Below are positions 1-7,777 of a stretch of 64,000 bases of DNA, in pieces. Source of the DNA: WJMT01 sp964599635. GTDB lineage: Bacteria > Acidobacteriota > Aminicenantia > Aminicenantales > Aminicenantaceae. The position numbers and the translations under genes were made by a program. Positions within the stretch are counted from its first letter, which is position 1; every line of letters begins with the position of its first letter. Below the pieces are notes generated by a model that worked only from the letters and a program-made list of their open reading frames with translations, did not search any database and was not told where the DNA came from. The stretch spans positions 193,424 through 257,423 of the forward strand of contig CAZRGM010000039.1 of the NCBI GenBank assembly GCA_964599635.1. Direction: 5' to 3'.

Positions 1-2
1 TT

Positions 3-419
3 ATTGAGGCGGCTAAAGGGATGATGAAAAAAGCGGATATGGAAGTCAAAGATTTCAATTATGTCGTATTTCACCAGCCGAATGGGAAATTTCCATTAAG
101 AGTGGGTAAAATGCTGGGATTTTCTAAACAACAGATCGAACCCGGATGGTTGGTGAATAAACTTGGAAACACCTATTCAGGATCTTCTCCATTAGGATTG
201 ATAGGAACTTTTGACGTTGCGAAACCTGGCGATATGATTCTTTTAGTTTCCTATGGATCTGGAGCCGCAAGTGATGCTTTTATTATCAAAGTGACTTCAC
301 GAATTGATGAAGTAAGGAATTTAGCCCCCTTGACGAGAGAAATCATTGATCACAATAAGAATTACCTTGAATATGGAGAATATGCAAAATTTAGAGAAAA
401 AATTAGGAAAGCTGACTAG
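3..419 (+). CDS. HMG-CoA synthase, archaeal type (C-terminal part; gene starts before the window)
   Basis: The reading frame is open from the first bases, so the gene begins upstream and only about 138 C-terminal residues are present. It shows the FHQPNGKFP block with the conserved His and the GNTYSGSSPLGL block with the conserved Asn of the ketoacyl synthase III / HMG-CoA synthase fold; the nucleophilic Cys lies outside. The family condenses acetyl-CoA with acetoacetyl-CoA to HMG-CoA in the cytoplasm. The following thiolase (9 nt gap, strong AGGAGG) and DUF35 protein reproduce the archaeal thiolase/HMG-CoA synthase/DUF35 complex, in which DUF35 holds a shared CoA-binding site. Here the trio continues into methylcrotonyl-CoA carboxylase genes, which suggests a link to leucine breakdown or branched acyl-CoA synthesis. 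A related KAS-III-like enzyme is possible but less likely. Confidence 0.85.
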   Translation: MEAAKGMMKKADMEVKDFNYVVFHQPNGKFPLRVGKMLGFSKQQIEPGWLVNKLGNTYSGSSPLGLIGTFDVAKPGDMILLVSYGSGAASDAFIIKVTSRIDEVRNLAPLTREIIDHNKNYLEYGEYAKFREKIRKAD

Positions 420-428
420 GAGGATAAA

Positions 429-1583
429 ATGAGAGAAGTCGCAGTCATAGGAATTGGAATGACAAAATGGGGGGAGCTTTGGGAGAAATCCCTGAGGGAT
501 ATTTATGTGGAAACAGCCTTGAAGGCTATAGATGATTCAGGAGTTGACCATATAGATTCGATCTATATCGGATCTATGTCACCAGGAATCTTTGTGGGCC
601 AGGAACATATTGCTTCACTCCTTGCTGATTATTTAGGCTATCCTTACATTCCTTCAACTAGGGTAGAGACAGCGTGTGCTTCGGGTGGACTCGCCATGAG
701 GCTTGGATTGATGGAAGTCGCAAGCGGGATGAATGATATTGTGCTGGTAAGCGGCGTGGAGAAAATGACAGACGTGGGGGGAGATGAAGCAACTTATGCG
801 TTGGGAACAGCCGCTGATCAGGAATATGAATGTTATCATGGAGTTACTTTCCCAGGTCTTTATGCTTTAATCGCCGTAGCTCATATGCATAAATATGGGA
901 CTACAAGAAAACAATTGGCAGAAGTTGCTGTTAAGAACCACAAAAATGGATCAAAAAACCCTATTGCTCAGTTCCAATTTGAGGTCACTGTGGATGATGT
1001 TTTAAATTCAGTAAAAATAGCAGACCCATTAAGGATATTAGATTGTTCTCCGATCACTGATGGAGCAGCAGCGGCCATCATTTGTCCGGTTGAAATGGCA
1101 AGAAAAATGAATAAATCTATTATTAAGGTCATAGGAAGCGGCCACGCCACAGATGCTATGGCGATCAGTCAAAGAAAAGATATGACCTGGTTAGAGTCAA
1201 CGTATAGGGCAGCACAAAGTGCGTACAAGATGGCTGATAAAAAACCAAGTGATATTGATTTATTTGAAGCCCATGATTGTTTCACGATAGCTGAACTCTG
1301 TGTCATGGAAGCTCTGGGGATAGTTGATAAAGGGAAGTCTGGAGAAGCGGTAGAAGGAGGAAGGACAGCTATCGAGGGTGATATCCCTGTTAATCCGAGC
1401 GGTGGATTGAAATCAAAAGGTCATCCTGTTGGGGCCACCGGAATAGCTCAAATCGTTGAAATCGTGAAGCAACTCAGAGGCGAAGCCGAAGAAAGGCAGG
1501 TCAGGGGAGCTCGTATCGGGCTGACTCAAAATATGGGGGGCAGTGGTGCCAGCAGTGTCGTTCATATATTTGAGAGAGAATGA
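429..1583 (+). CDS. Thiolase (acetyl-CoA acetyltransferase, archaeal/SCP2-like type)
   Basis: A 384-residue protein, full length for the thiolase-like family that pairs with archaeal HMG-CoA synthase. The acyl-accepting Cys is C83 in ETACASGGLA. The C-terminal block GGLKSKGHPVGATG carries the catalytic His (H332). This subclass is shorter in the C-terminal Cys region than classical thiolases. It interconverts two acetyl-CoA and acetoacetyl-CoA. It has AGGAGG before its ATG and is followed after 15 nt by the DUF35 gene, so the three products are probably made together and channel acetoacetyl-CoA to the synthase. The direction of flux in this operon is not decided by sequence. Confidence 0.92.
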   Translation: MREVAVIGIGMTKWGELWEKSLRDIYVETALKAIDDSGVDHIDSIYIGSMSPGIFVGQEHIASLLADYLGYPYIPSTRVETACASGGLAMRLGLMEVASGMNDIVLVSGVEKMTDVGGDEATYALGTAADQEYECYHGVTFPGLYALIAVAHMHKYGTTRKQLAEVAVKNHKNGSKNPIAQFQFEVTVDDVLNSVKIADPLRILDCSPITDGAAAAIICPVEMARKMNKSIIKVIGSGHATDAMAISQRKDMTWLESTYRAAQSAYKMADKKPSDIDLFEAHDCFTIAELCVMEALGIVDKGKSGEAVEGGRTAIEGDIPVNPSGGLKSKGHPVGATGIAQIVEIVKQLRGEAEERQVRGARIGLTQNMGGSGASSVVHIFERE

Positions 1584-1598
1584 GAAAGGAGAAATAAA

Positions 1599-1994
1599 AT
1601 GTCAACACCTTCAAGATATTGGAGGGAGATTCCTCAAAGGTATAGATTGGAAGCAAATGTGTGTGAAAAATGTGGAAAAAAATATTTTCCACCAAGACTT
1701 GTATGCCCCGAATGCGGGAATCGTGATTTAAAGAAAACAAAAATTGCTGAAAAAGGGGAAATTATATCTTATACTATTATAAGGGTGCCTCCCACTCAAT
1801 TTAAAGACCAAGCTCCCTATGCCATTGGGATCGTCAAATTGGATGATGGAGTTCAAATTATGGGGCAGATCGTTGATTGTAATTTTGAAGATTTGGAAGT
1901 GGGGAAGCGAGTTAAAATCGAATTTAGAAAGATTTATAAAGTTGGACATTCAGGTATACTGTGTTATGGATATAAATTTGTTCCTGATCTATAA
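1599..1994 (+). CDS. DUF35 / Zn-ribbon OB-fold acyl-CoA-associated protein
   Basis: A 131-residue protein with an N-terminal helix, a zinc ribbon of four cysteines (C22, C25, C36, C39) and a C-terminal OB fold (about residues 48-128). This is the standard DUF35 arrangement. In archaea the protein bridges thiolase and HMG-CoA synthase and supplies the common CoA-binding site that lets acetoacetyl-CoA pass between active sites; it has no catalysis of its own. Its position directly behind the synthase and thiolase supports the same role. An AAAGGAG sits before the ATG. A 69-nt gap separates it from the carboxylase genes, so a weak internal promoter is possible. Confidence 0.9.
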   Translation: MSTPSRYWREIPQRYRLEANVCEKCGKKYFPPRLVCPECGNRDLKKTKIAEKGEIISYTIIRVPPTQFKDQAPYAIGIVKLDDGVQIMGQIVDCNFEDLEVGKRVKIEFRKIYKVGHSGILCYGYKFVPDL

Positions 1995-2063
1995 AAAAAC
2001 GATTATATAAAAATATTGATCGAAGAATCAAAATCATAAGCTTGGGGATTAGAGGATAGAGGA

Positions 2064-3671
2064 ATGTTTAGAATTAAAAGCAAAATAGATACAAAAAGCT
2101 CTGAATTTCAAAAAAATTTTGAGTATATGAAAAATCAGGTTGCTGAATACAGAAAAAATCTTGCCTGTATCAAAGAGGGAGGGCCTGAGAAATACAGAAA
2201 GATTCATAAATCAAGAGGTAAGTTACTGGTCAGAGAACGCTTGGATAGACTTTTCGATAAAAATACCCCTTTTCTCGAATTAAGTCCCATGGCTGCTTAC
2301 GGGATGTATGACAATCAGGCTCCAGGAGCCAGCATTATAACAGGGATAGGAGTCATTCATGGACGTGAAGTGTTAGTGATTGCGAATGATGCGACTGTCA
2401 AAGGCGGCACCTATTTCCCTATGACCATTAAGAAACATATTAGAGCCCAGGAAGTCGCCATGGAAAATCGTCTTCCTTGTATATATTTAGTTGACTCGGG
2501 GGGGATATTTCTTCCTCATCAGGCAGGAACGTTTCCAGATAAGGAGCATTTTGGGCGTATTTTTTATAACCAAGCGCGGCTTTCTGCTATGGGGATCGCT
2601 CAAATCTCAATTGTCATGGGGTCCTGTACCGCAGGAGGGGCCTATGTTCCGGCCATGAGTGATGAGACTGTGATCGTTAAAGAACAAGGAACTATTTTTA
2701 TAGGAGGTCCGCCCTTAGTTAAAGCAGCCACAGGGGAGGAGGTGACCGATGAAGAACTAGGAGGGGCTGATGTGCACTGTCGAATATCTGGTGTTTCTGA
2801 TTATTTTGCCCAGGATGATGAACATGCTTTAAAAATAGCTAGAAATATCATCATGACTCTTGATCCGCCACAAAAATTTTCTCTTGATTGGAGAGAACCT
2901 GAAGAACCTTATTATAATCCTGAAGAACTCATGGGAATTGTCCCGCGGGATTTAAAGAAATCTTTTGATATGAGAGAGATCATTGCTCGGATTGTTGATG
3001 GAAGCCGCTTTCAAGAGTTTAAAGAGAAATATGGGATAACTCTTGTCTGTGGATTTGCAAAAATTATGGGATATCCAGTTGGCATTGTGGCCAATAATGG
3101 AGTTCTGTTTTCTGAGAGCTCTTTAAAAGGAGCTCACTTCGTCACTTTGTGCGCGATGAGAAAAATACCTTTAGTTTTCCTTCAAAACATAACTGGGTTT
3201 ATTGTTGGAAAACAATATGAGCATAGGGGAATTGCCAAAGATGGAGCTAAAATGGTTCATGCGGTTGCCAACGCTGATGTCCCTAAATTTACAGTCATTA
3301 TTGGTGGATCCTATGGAGCTGGGAATTACGCTATGTGCGGAAGAGCTTATGCTCCACGTATCTTATGGATGTGGCCCAATGCCCGAATCAGTGTTATGGG
3401 TGGTGAACAAGCCGCCAATGTTCTTTTAACCGTTAAAGAAAAAGGTTTTGAGCAAAAGGGAAAGGTCATGACAGAAGAGGAAAAAAATAAAATCAAAAAG
3501 CCTATTTTGGAAAAGTATGAGTATGAAGGGAGCCCTTATTACAGCACGGCCCGGTTATGGGATGATGGGATTATAGAACCCTTGGAAACAAGAGAAGCTT
3601 TGGCTCTTGCTATATCCATGAGTCTCAATCAAGCGATCCCTGACTATAAAATGGGAATTTTCAGGATGTAG
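2064..3671 (+). CDS. liuB: Methylcrotonyl-CoA carboxylase carboxyltransferase (beta) subunit
   Basis: A 535-residue acyl-CoA carboxyltransferase, the usual length for the methylcrotonyl-CoA carboxylase beta subunit. It transfers CO2 from carboxybiotin to 3-methylcrotonyl-CoA, giving 3-methylglutaconyl-CoA. The N half contains LVDSGG (oxyanion region), the HFGRIFYNQA block and GSCTAGGAYVPAMSDE, and the ELGGADVHCRISGVSDYFA block is very close to known MCC beta subunits; the C half has GGSYGAGNYAMCGRAY. These blocks favour MCC over propionyl-CoA carboxylase. The next gene is a LiuC-like hydratase (5-nt gap) and then biotin carboxylase and BCCP, so substrate and partner genes are adjacent. No isovaleryl-CoA dehydrogenase or HMG-CoA lyase is visible in the window. 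Confidence 0.93.
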   Translation: MFRIKSKIDTKSSEFQKNFEYMKNQVAEYRKNLACIKEGGPEKYRKIHKSRGKLLVRERLDRLFDKNTPFLELSPMAAYGMYDNQAPGASIITGIGVIHGREVLVIANDATVKGGTYFPMTIKKHIRAQEVAMENRLPCIYLVDSGGIFLPHQAGTFPDKEHFGRIFYNQARLSAMGIAQISIVMGSCTAGGAYVPAMSDETVIVKEQGTIFIGGPPLVKAATGEEVTDEELGGADVHCRISGVSDYFAQDDEHALKIARNIIMTLDPPQKFSLDWREPEEPYYNPEELMGIVPRDLKKSFDMREIIARIVDGSRFQEFKEKYGITLVCGFAKIMGYPVGIVANNGVLFSESSLKGAHFVTLCAMRKIPLVFLQNITGFIVGKQYEHRGIAKDGAKMVHAVANADVPKFTVIIGGSYGAGNYAMCGRAYAPRILWMWPNARISVMGGEQAANVLLTVKEKGFEQKGKVMTEEEKNKIKKPILEKYEYEGSPYYSTARLWDDGIIEPLETREALALAISMSLNQAIPDYKMGIFRM

Positions 3672-3676
3672 ACAGG

Positions 3677-4492
3677 ATGTCCCAAAATAAATATAGAACA
3701 ATCATTTATAAAAAAGAAAACTATTTAGCAACGCTGGTTTTAAACCGGCCTCGGGTCCATAATGCCTTCAATTCAATGATGATTTCTGAGTTGTTAGATG
3801 TTCTGCAAAAAATAAAAAAGGATGCATCTGTTAGGGTTATTGTTTTGACAGGTCAGGGGAGTTCATTTTGTGCTGGAGCTGATTTAAACTGGATGAAAGA
3901 AATTATCCATTATTCTTATGAACAAAACATCAGGGAGTCTTTGGAATTAGCAGAACTTCTCTATGCCATATACTCTATCCCCAAACCCACTATTGCTCAA
4001 GTCAATGGAACAGCTATAGGAGGAGGAGTTGGCTTTCTTTCAGCCTGTGATATTGTCCTTGCAGCCAAAACGGCAAAATTTGGTCTCAGTGAGGTAAAAA
4101 TTGGACTTATTCCGGCAGCCATTTCACCCTATGTGGTGCGGAGAATCGGAGAAAGCAAAGCCAGAGAATATTTCTTGACAGGGAAGAGAATGTCTGCTGA
4201 GAGAGGGGAAAGGATAGGTCTCGTGAACCATGTTTTTCCCCATGATAAACTTGATCAAGAAACTCAAAAAGCAGTCGATCTTTTGGTATCTTCTGGACCC
4301 AATGCCCTAGCTAAATGTAAAGAACTTCTTTTTAGAGTGCCTCAGATGACATTGAAAGAAGCGAAGGAGTTTACCGCAAAAATGATTGCTGACCTTAGGA
4401 TAAGTGATGAAGGGCAGGAAGGCATGAACGCCTTCCTGGAGAAGAGAAAACCTGATTGGATGGTTGATCAGAGGAAAAAGAATCATGTTTAA
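3677..4492 (+). CDS. liuC: Enoyl-CoA hydratase family, methylglutaconyl-CoA hydratase (LiuC-like)
   Basis: A 271-residue crotonase-fold enzyme. The FCAGADLNWMKE segment forms part of the oxyanion hole and NGTAIGGGVGFLSACD the second; SEVKIGLIPAAISPYVV is typical of LiuC/AUH. The family hydrates 3-methylglutaconyl-CoA to HMG-CoA, joining MCC to the HMG-CoA synthase encoded at the start of the window. The gene follows the carboxyltransferase by 5 nt, and its last 8 nt overlap the preferred start of the biotin carboxylase, so translational coupling is likely. Run in reverse, this step is also part of the myxobacterial route from HMG-CoA to isovaleryl-CoA. Confidence 0.9.
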   Translation: MSQNKYRTIIYKKENYLATLVLNRPRVHNAFNSMMISELLDVLQKIKKDASVRVIVLTGQGSSFCAGADLNWMKEIIHYSYEQNIRESLELAELLYAIYSIPKPTIAQVNGTAIGGGVGFLSACDIVLAAKTAKFGLSEVKIGLIPAAISPYVVRRIGESKAREYFLTGKRMSAERGERIGLVNHVFPHDKLDQETQKAVDLLVSSGPNALAKCKELLFRVPQMTLKEAKEFTAKMIADLRISDEGQEGMNAFLEKRKPDWMVDQRKKNHV

Positions 4493-6008
4493 AAAAATAC
4501 TGATTGCCAACAGAGGAGAAATTGCGGTTCGCATCATCAGGGCCTGTAGGGAGATGGGAATTTCAACTGTTGCTGTTTTCTCAGAAGCGGACCGCAAGAG
4601 CCTTCATGTGCAGTTTGCTGACGAGGCTGTGTGTATAGGTCCAGCTCAAGCGGTGGATAGTTATCTTAATATCGATAATATTATCAAAGCAGCTAAAGAA
4701 AAAAAAGCTCAGGCTATTCATCCTGGTTATGGTTTTCTGGCTGAAAATCCGTCTTTTTCATTAAGATGCGAAAAGGAAGGGATTGTCTTTATCGGACCGA
4801 ATTCAAAAGCTATGGATTTGGTTGGAGACAAAGTGCGCTCCAGAGTGACTGTGGAAAAAGCAGGAGTTCCTATAATTCCAGGGATGAAATGTATTCACAA
4901 AGAATTATCTGAGTATGAGAAAGAAGCCCGTAAAATCGGATACCCTCTGATGATAAAAGCTTCTGCTGGAGGTGGCGGTAAGGGGATGCGTATTGTTCAG
5001 TCATTAGAAAAATTGAGATTAGCTCTTGAAGCAGGAATGAGGGAGGCTAAATCTGCCTTTGGCGATGAATCCGTTTATTTAGAAAAATGCATCCAAGAGC
5101 CCCGTCACGTTGAATTTCAGATTCTTGCTGACAATTATGGAAATGTTGTTCATCTCTTTGAGCGGGAATGTTCTATTCAGAGAAGACATCAAAAAATAAT
5201 TGAGGAATCTCCATCCCCAGCTTTGGATAATGAGTTAAGAAGTCAGATGGGTGAGGTAGCTAAGAAAGTTATTAAAGCCACAGGTTATAATAATGCGGGA
5301 ACAGTCGAGTTCCTTTTGGATAAGGACAGAAATTTTTATTTTTTAGAGGTCAATGCGAGACTCCAAGTGGAGCATCCCGTCACTGAATTGATAACTGGAT
5401 TAGATATTGTTCAGCATCAGATTAATATTGCCGCAGGTCAAAAGCTGAATATAAATCAGGAATCATTAAAACAAAATGGACATGCGATTGAGTGTCGAAT
5501 TTATGCTGAGGATCCGGAAAATAACTTCCTTCCTTCCTCAGGAGAGATTTTGTTTTTAAATGAGCCTTCTGGACCGGGAATTCGCCTTGATAGTGGTATA
5601 TATAGTGGATGTCAAGTTCCCATCTATTATGATCCCATTTTATCCAAACTGATTGTCTGGGCAGAAAATAGAGATATAGCTTGTCAGAGAATGATCCAAG
5701 CTTTGAATCAGTATGTCATTCTCGGGATCAAAACAAGTATCCCTTTTTTAAAAGAACTTATCTCCAGCACGAGTTTCAGGAGTGGAAAGACAAATACTGA
5801 TTTTATTGAAAAACATTTCGGCAAATGGTCTGGTTCAAAAAAGGACAAGGCAAACAGAGATTTGTCACTCATGGCGGCTGCTTTTTTGGTCCAGAATAAA
5901 GGATATGATTTAAAAATAGAAGAAAAAGGGAGAAATGAAAAGTCCTTTTCCCCGTGGAAAGCATTAGGAAGATGGAGACTTGGGAGGAGTGAAGAGAGTG
6001 GAACATGA
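4485..6008 (+). CDS. Biotin carboxylase subunit of methylcrotonyl-CoA-type carboxylase
   Basis: A 507-residue ATP-grasp biotin carboxylase. It carries the N-terminal KILIANRGEIAVRIIRA block, the glycine-rich ATP loop ASAGGGGKGMRIV, HVEFQILAD, ERECSIQRRHQKIIEESPS and NARLQVEHPVTE. It uses ATP and bicarbonate to carboxylate biotin on the separate BCCP. The ATG at 4485 is preferred over an upstream in-frame TTG at 4464, because homologues begin at this Met and a GAGGAAAA purine stretch precedes it. The last ~55 residues form a basic, poorly conserved tail. Canonical MCC alpha subunits are single ~650-residue chains; here biotin carboxylase and BCCP are separate genes overlapping by 11 nt. Confidence 0.92.
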   Translation: MFKKILIANRGEIAVRIIRACREMGISTVAVFSEADRKSLHVQFADEAVCIGPAQAVDSYLNIDNIIKAAKEKKAQAIHPGYGFLAENPSFSLRCEKEGIVFIGPNSKAMDLVGDKVRSRVTVEKAGVPIIPGMKCIHKELSEYEKEARKIGYPLMIKASAGGGGKGMRIVQSLEKLRLALEAGMREAKSAFGDESVYLEKCIQEPRHVEFQILADNYGNVVHLFERECSIQRRHQKIIEESPSPALDNELRSQMGEVAKKVIKATGYNNAGTVEFLLDKDRNFYFLEVNARLQVEHPVTELITGLDIVQHQINIAAGQKLNINQESLKQNGHAIECRIYAEDPENNFLPSSGEILFLNEPSGPGIRLDSGIYSGCQVPIYYDPILSKLIVWAENRDIACQRMIQALNQYVILGIKTSIPFLKELISSTSFRSGKTNTDFIEKHFGKWSGSKKDKANRDLSLMAAAFLVQNKGYDLKIEEKGRNEKSFSPWKALGRWRLGRSEESGT

Positions 6009-6507
6009 ATTTATTGCCGATAATGAGTTATTCAAAATATTTTTTGAAGAAAAGGGAGATAAATATTTAATCCATATTGATCATAATGAGTACAGTGCGG
6101 ATATAAAATATTTATCACCCCATATCATTTCTATAAATATAAAAGATCGCCTATACAGATGTTTTGTTGCCAGGAGTAAAGAGGGATTCCATATCCAATG
6201 CCAGGGTGATCAATATTTTATTAAGGAATCAAGCCAGGATGAAGATGAGGCTCAGAGCAGTGAAGAAAAGTCAAGAGAGGATATGCTAAAAATCAAATCC
6301 ACAATGCCTGGCAAAGTTATAAAAATTGAAGTCTCTGAGAAAGAAGAGGTGATTGTTGGTCAGACTCTGGCTATTGTTGAAGCCATGAAAATGGAAAACG
6401 AGATTAAATGTTCCATAAAAGGAATCGTTAAGAAGGTTTTTGCTTCTGAGGGGGACCTTGTTGATTCTGATAATCCCATTATGGAGCTTGAAGAGAAAAA
6501 AGAGTAG
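5998..6507 (+). CDS. Biotin carboxyl carrier protein of acyl-CoA carboxylase
   Basis: About 169 residues. The C-terminal biotinyl domain (about 97-168) has EAMKMENE, with the biotinylated lysine at K131. The N-terminal ~90 residues are a beta-rich, charged region that could be a remnant of the domain joining carboxylase to carboxyltransferase (BT-like). No ATG opens the frame. GTG at 5998 lies 9-10 nt after GGAGG and is preferred to TTG 5980 or GTG 5989. It overlaps the stop of the biotin carboxylase by 11 nt, so the pair is translationally coupled. It ends the leucine/HMG-CoA operon; the next 280 nt are non-coding. Confidence 0.88.
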   Translation: MEHEFIADNELFKIFFEEKGDKYLIHIDHNEYSADIKYLSPHIISINIKDRLYRCFVARSKEGFHIQCQGDQYFIKESSQDEDEAQSSEEKSREDMLKIKSTMPGKVIKIEVSEKEEVIVGQTLAIVEAMKMENEIKCSIKGIVKKVFASEGDLVDSDNPIMELEEKKE

Positions 6508-6790
6508 AAATTCAGGTGGGGTTTGTGCTTCCTAAAAATTTTTAACGCCATTTTTCTTCCTTTTTCTCAGCGCTTGCGCAAATCACTCCCGTCCATGGGT
6601 CACCAGTAAATGGTTAATGGAAAATGGTTAATGGCTTTTTCCCTCATAACATTTTTAACAATCGAAAGCCACATTTGATTTTAAGGAAGGGATTTGCAAA
6701 AAATGGATGAAGTTATCATAATAGATATATATTTATTTAAGACATAAATGCAACTTTTTAGGGAAAGATTCAGTTAGGGACAATTAGAGA
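6508..6790. other. Intergenic gap with a short tandem duplication
   Basis: A 283-nt gap between the acyl-CoA operon and the sigma-factor gene. It contains a 13-nt unit AAATGGTTAATGG twice (6608-6620 and 6622-6634), separated by one A. The unit resembles one arm of the hairpin at 32348-32410. A CGCCATTTTT run near 6546 recalls the core of the intergenic repeat family described elsewhere in this window but is too short to assign. The last ~100 nt are very A/T-rich and probably hold the sigma-gene promoter, which I cannot pinpoint. Confidence 0.4.
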
Positions 6791-7378
6791 ATGGATGATA
6801 AAGAATTGATCTTGTTGGTTCAACAGGGAGATGAAAATGCTTTTGAAAAGATTATGCAAAACTATAAAAATAAGATCGTTAATTTTCTTTTTAATTTAAC
6901 TGGAAATTATGAAAAAGCAGTAGAACTGTCTCAGGAAACATTTATCAGAGTCTATTACCATGCTTGTAAGTACAAACCGAGAGCTCCTTTTTCTTCATGG
7001 ATTTATACTATTGCATCGAATTTGGCAAAAACAGAGTTAAAAAGGATGAAGAGACAACAACATATACCTTTAGAAAATGTTTATAACAGTCATAAGGAAG
7101 GATTATCAAATACAGATGATTTTGAGAAAAAGGAAATGAGCCTAAAAATAAGAAAGGCACTGGATACTCTTCCAAGGCGTTACCGAATTCCGCTTGTTCT
7201 TAAGGATATAGAAGGTTTTTCTCAAGGAGAAATTGCTGACATGTTGAAGAAACCTATTGGAACTATTAAAGCTCAGATAAGCAGAGGGAGGCAATACCTT
7301 AAACAGGAGATAGAAAAAAGTGATATGCGTCAAGATCTTAAAATAAAAGATCAGGAGTTTAAAAATGAAAGAGCTTGA
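6791..7378 (+). CDS. ECF-type RNA polymerase sigma factor (sigma-70 family, RpoE-like)
   Basis: A 195-residue ECF sigma factor. Region 2 (about residues 20-85) includes the YKNKIVNFLFNLTGN and SSWIYTIASNLAKTELKR segments that bind core polymerase and the -10. Region 4 (about 115-170) has a helix-turn-helix with FSQGEIADMLKKPIGTIKAQISRGRQYLKQ that reads the -35. It lacks regions 1 and 3, as usual for ECF factors. The next gene overlaps its end by 14 nt and encodes a small single-pass membrane protein, and an HtrA-like protein follows; together this resembles the rpoE-rseA-mucD envelope-stress arrangement. Self-transcription is likely from family behaviour but not shown by an obvious motif. Confidence 0.92.
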   Translation: MDDKELILLVQQGDENAFEKIMQNYKNKIVNFLFNLTGNYEKAVELSQETFIRVYYHACKYKPRAPFSSWIYTIASNLAKTELKRMKRQQHIPLENVYNSHKEGLSNTDDFEKKEMSLKIRKALDTLPRRYRIPLVLKDIEGFSQGEIADMLKKPIGTIKAQISRGRQYLKQEIEKSDMRQDLKIKDQEFKNERA

Positions 7379-7763
7379 TGATTTGAGAAATCTTGAAAAA
7401 GTCGAGGCTCCAGAAAATTTTGAGCAGGGAGTCAAGGACCTCTTGTCAAAACGAATGAAGAGAAGGCAAAAAGTCCGTGTTTTACGTTATTCATTAGGAG
7501 GAGCTACGGGTACCCTTGCTATTATTTTGATTCTTGCCAATCTTTTTTTCTTTCATGGGCAGAGAAGTCCAAGATTTGCCGGAGAGAACTTAAAAAATAC
7601 TCAGGATTTAGGAGGATATTTTAGTTTTGGTCATGAAAATAGGATTTCTATTACTGAAGCTGTTGATTATTCAGGGGAAATCAGAGAAAAAACAAATCAA
7701 GACAGAACTATTTATATATTAGAGCAGGTCTCAGATAGCACCGATAAGACATTAAAATATTAG
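7365..7763 (+). CDS. Small single-pass membrane protein, probable anti-sigma factor
   Basis: A 132-residue protein with no clear homologous motif. Residues 1-38 are charged and cytoplasm-like, one hydrophobic helix runs about residues 42-66 (YSLGGATGTLAIILILANLF), and the remainder is a polar, probably periplasmic domain. It overlaps the sigma gene by 14 nt with CAGGAG upstream. Size, topology and position fit an anti-sigma factor that holds the ECF factor at the membrane. No ZAS-type His-Cys-Cys motif is present in the N-terminal part, so if it is an anti-sigma it is of the RseA-like or another non-zinc class. The role is inferred from context only. Confidence 0.7.
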   Translation: MKELDDLRNLEKVEAPENFEQGVKDLLSKRMKRRQKVRVLRYSLGGATGTLAIILILANLFFFHGQRSPRFAGENLKNTQDLGGYFSFGHENRISITEAVDYSGEIREKTNQDRTIYILEQVSDSTDKTLKY

Positions 7764-7777
7764 GAGGTCTGTTTAAA

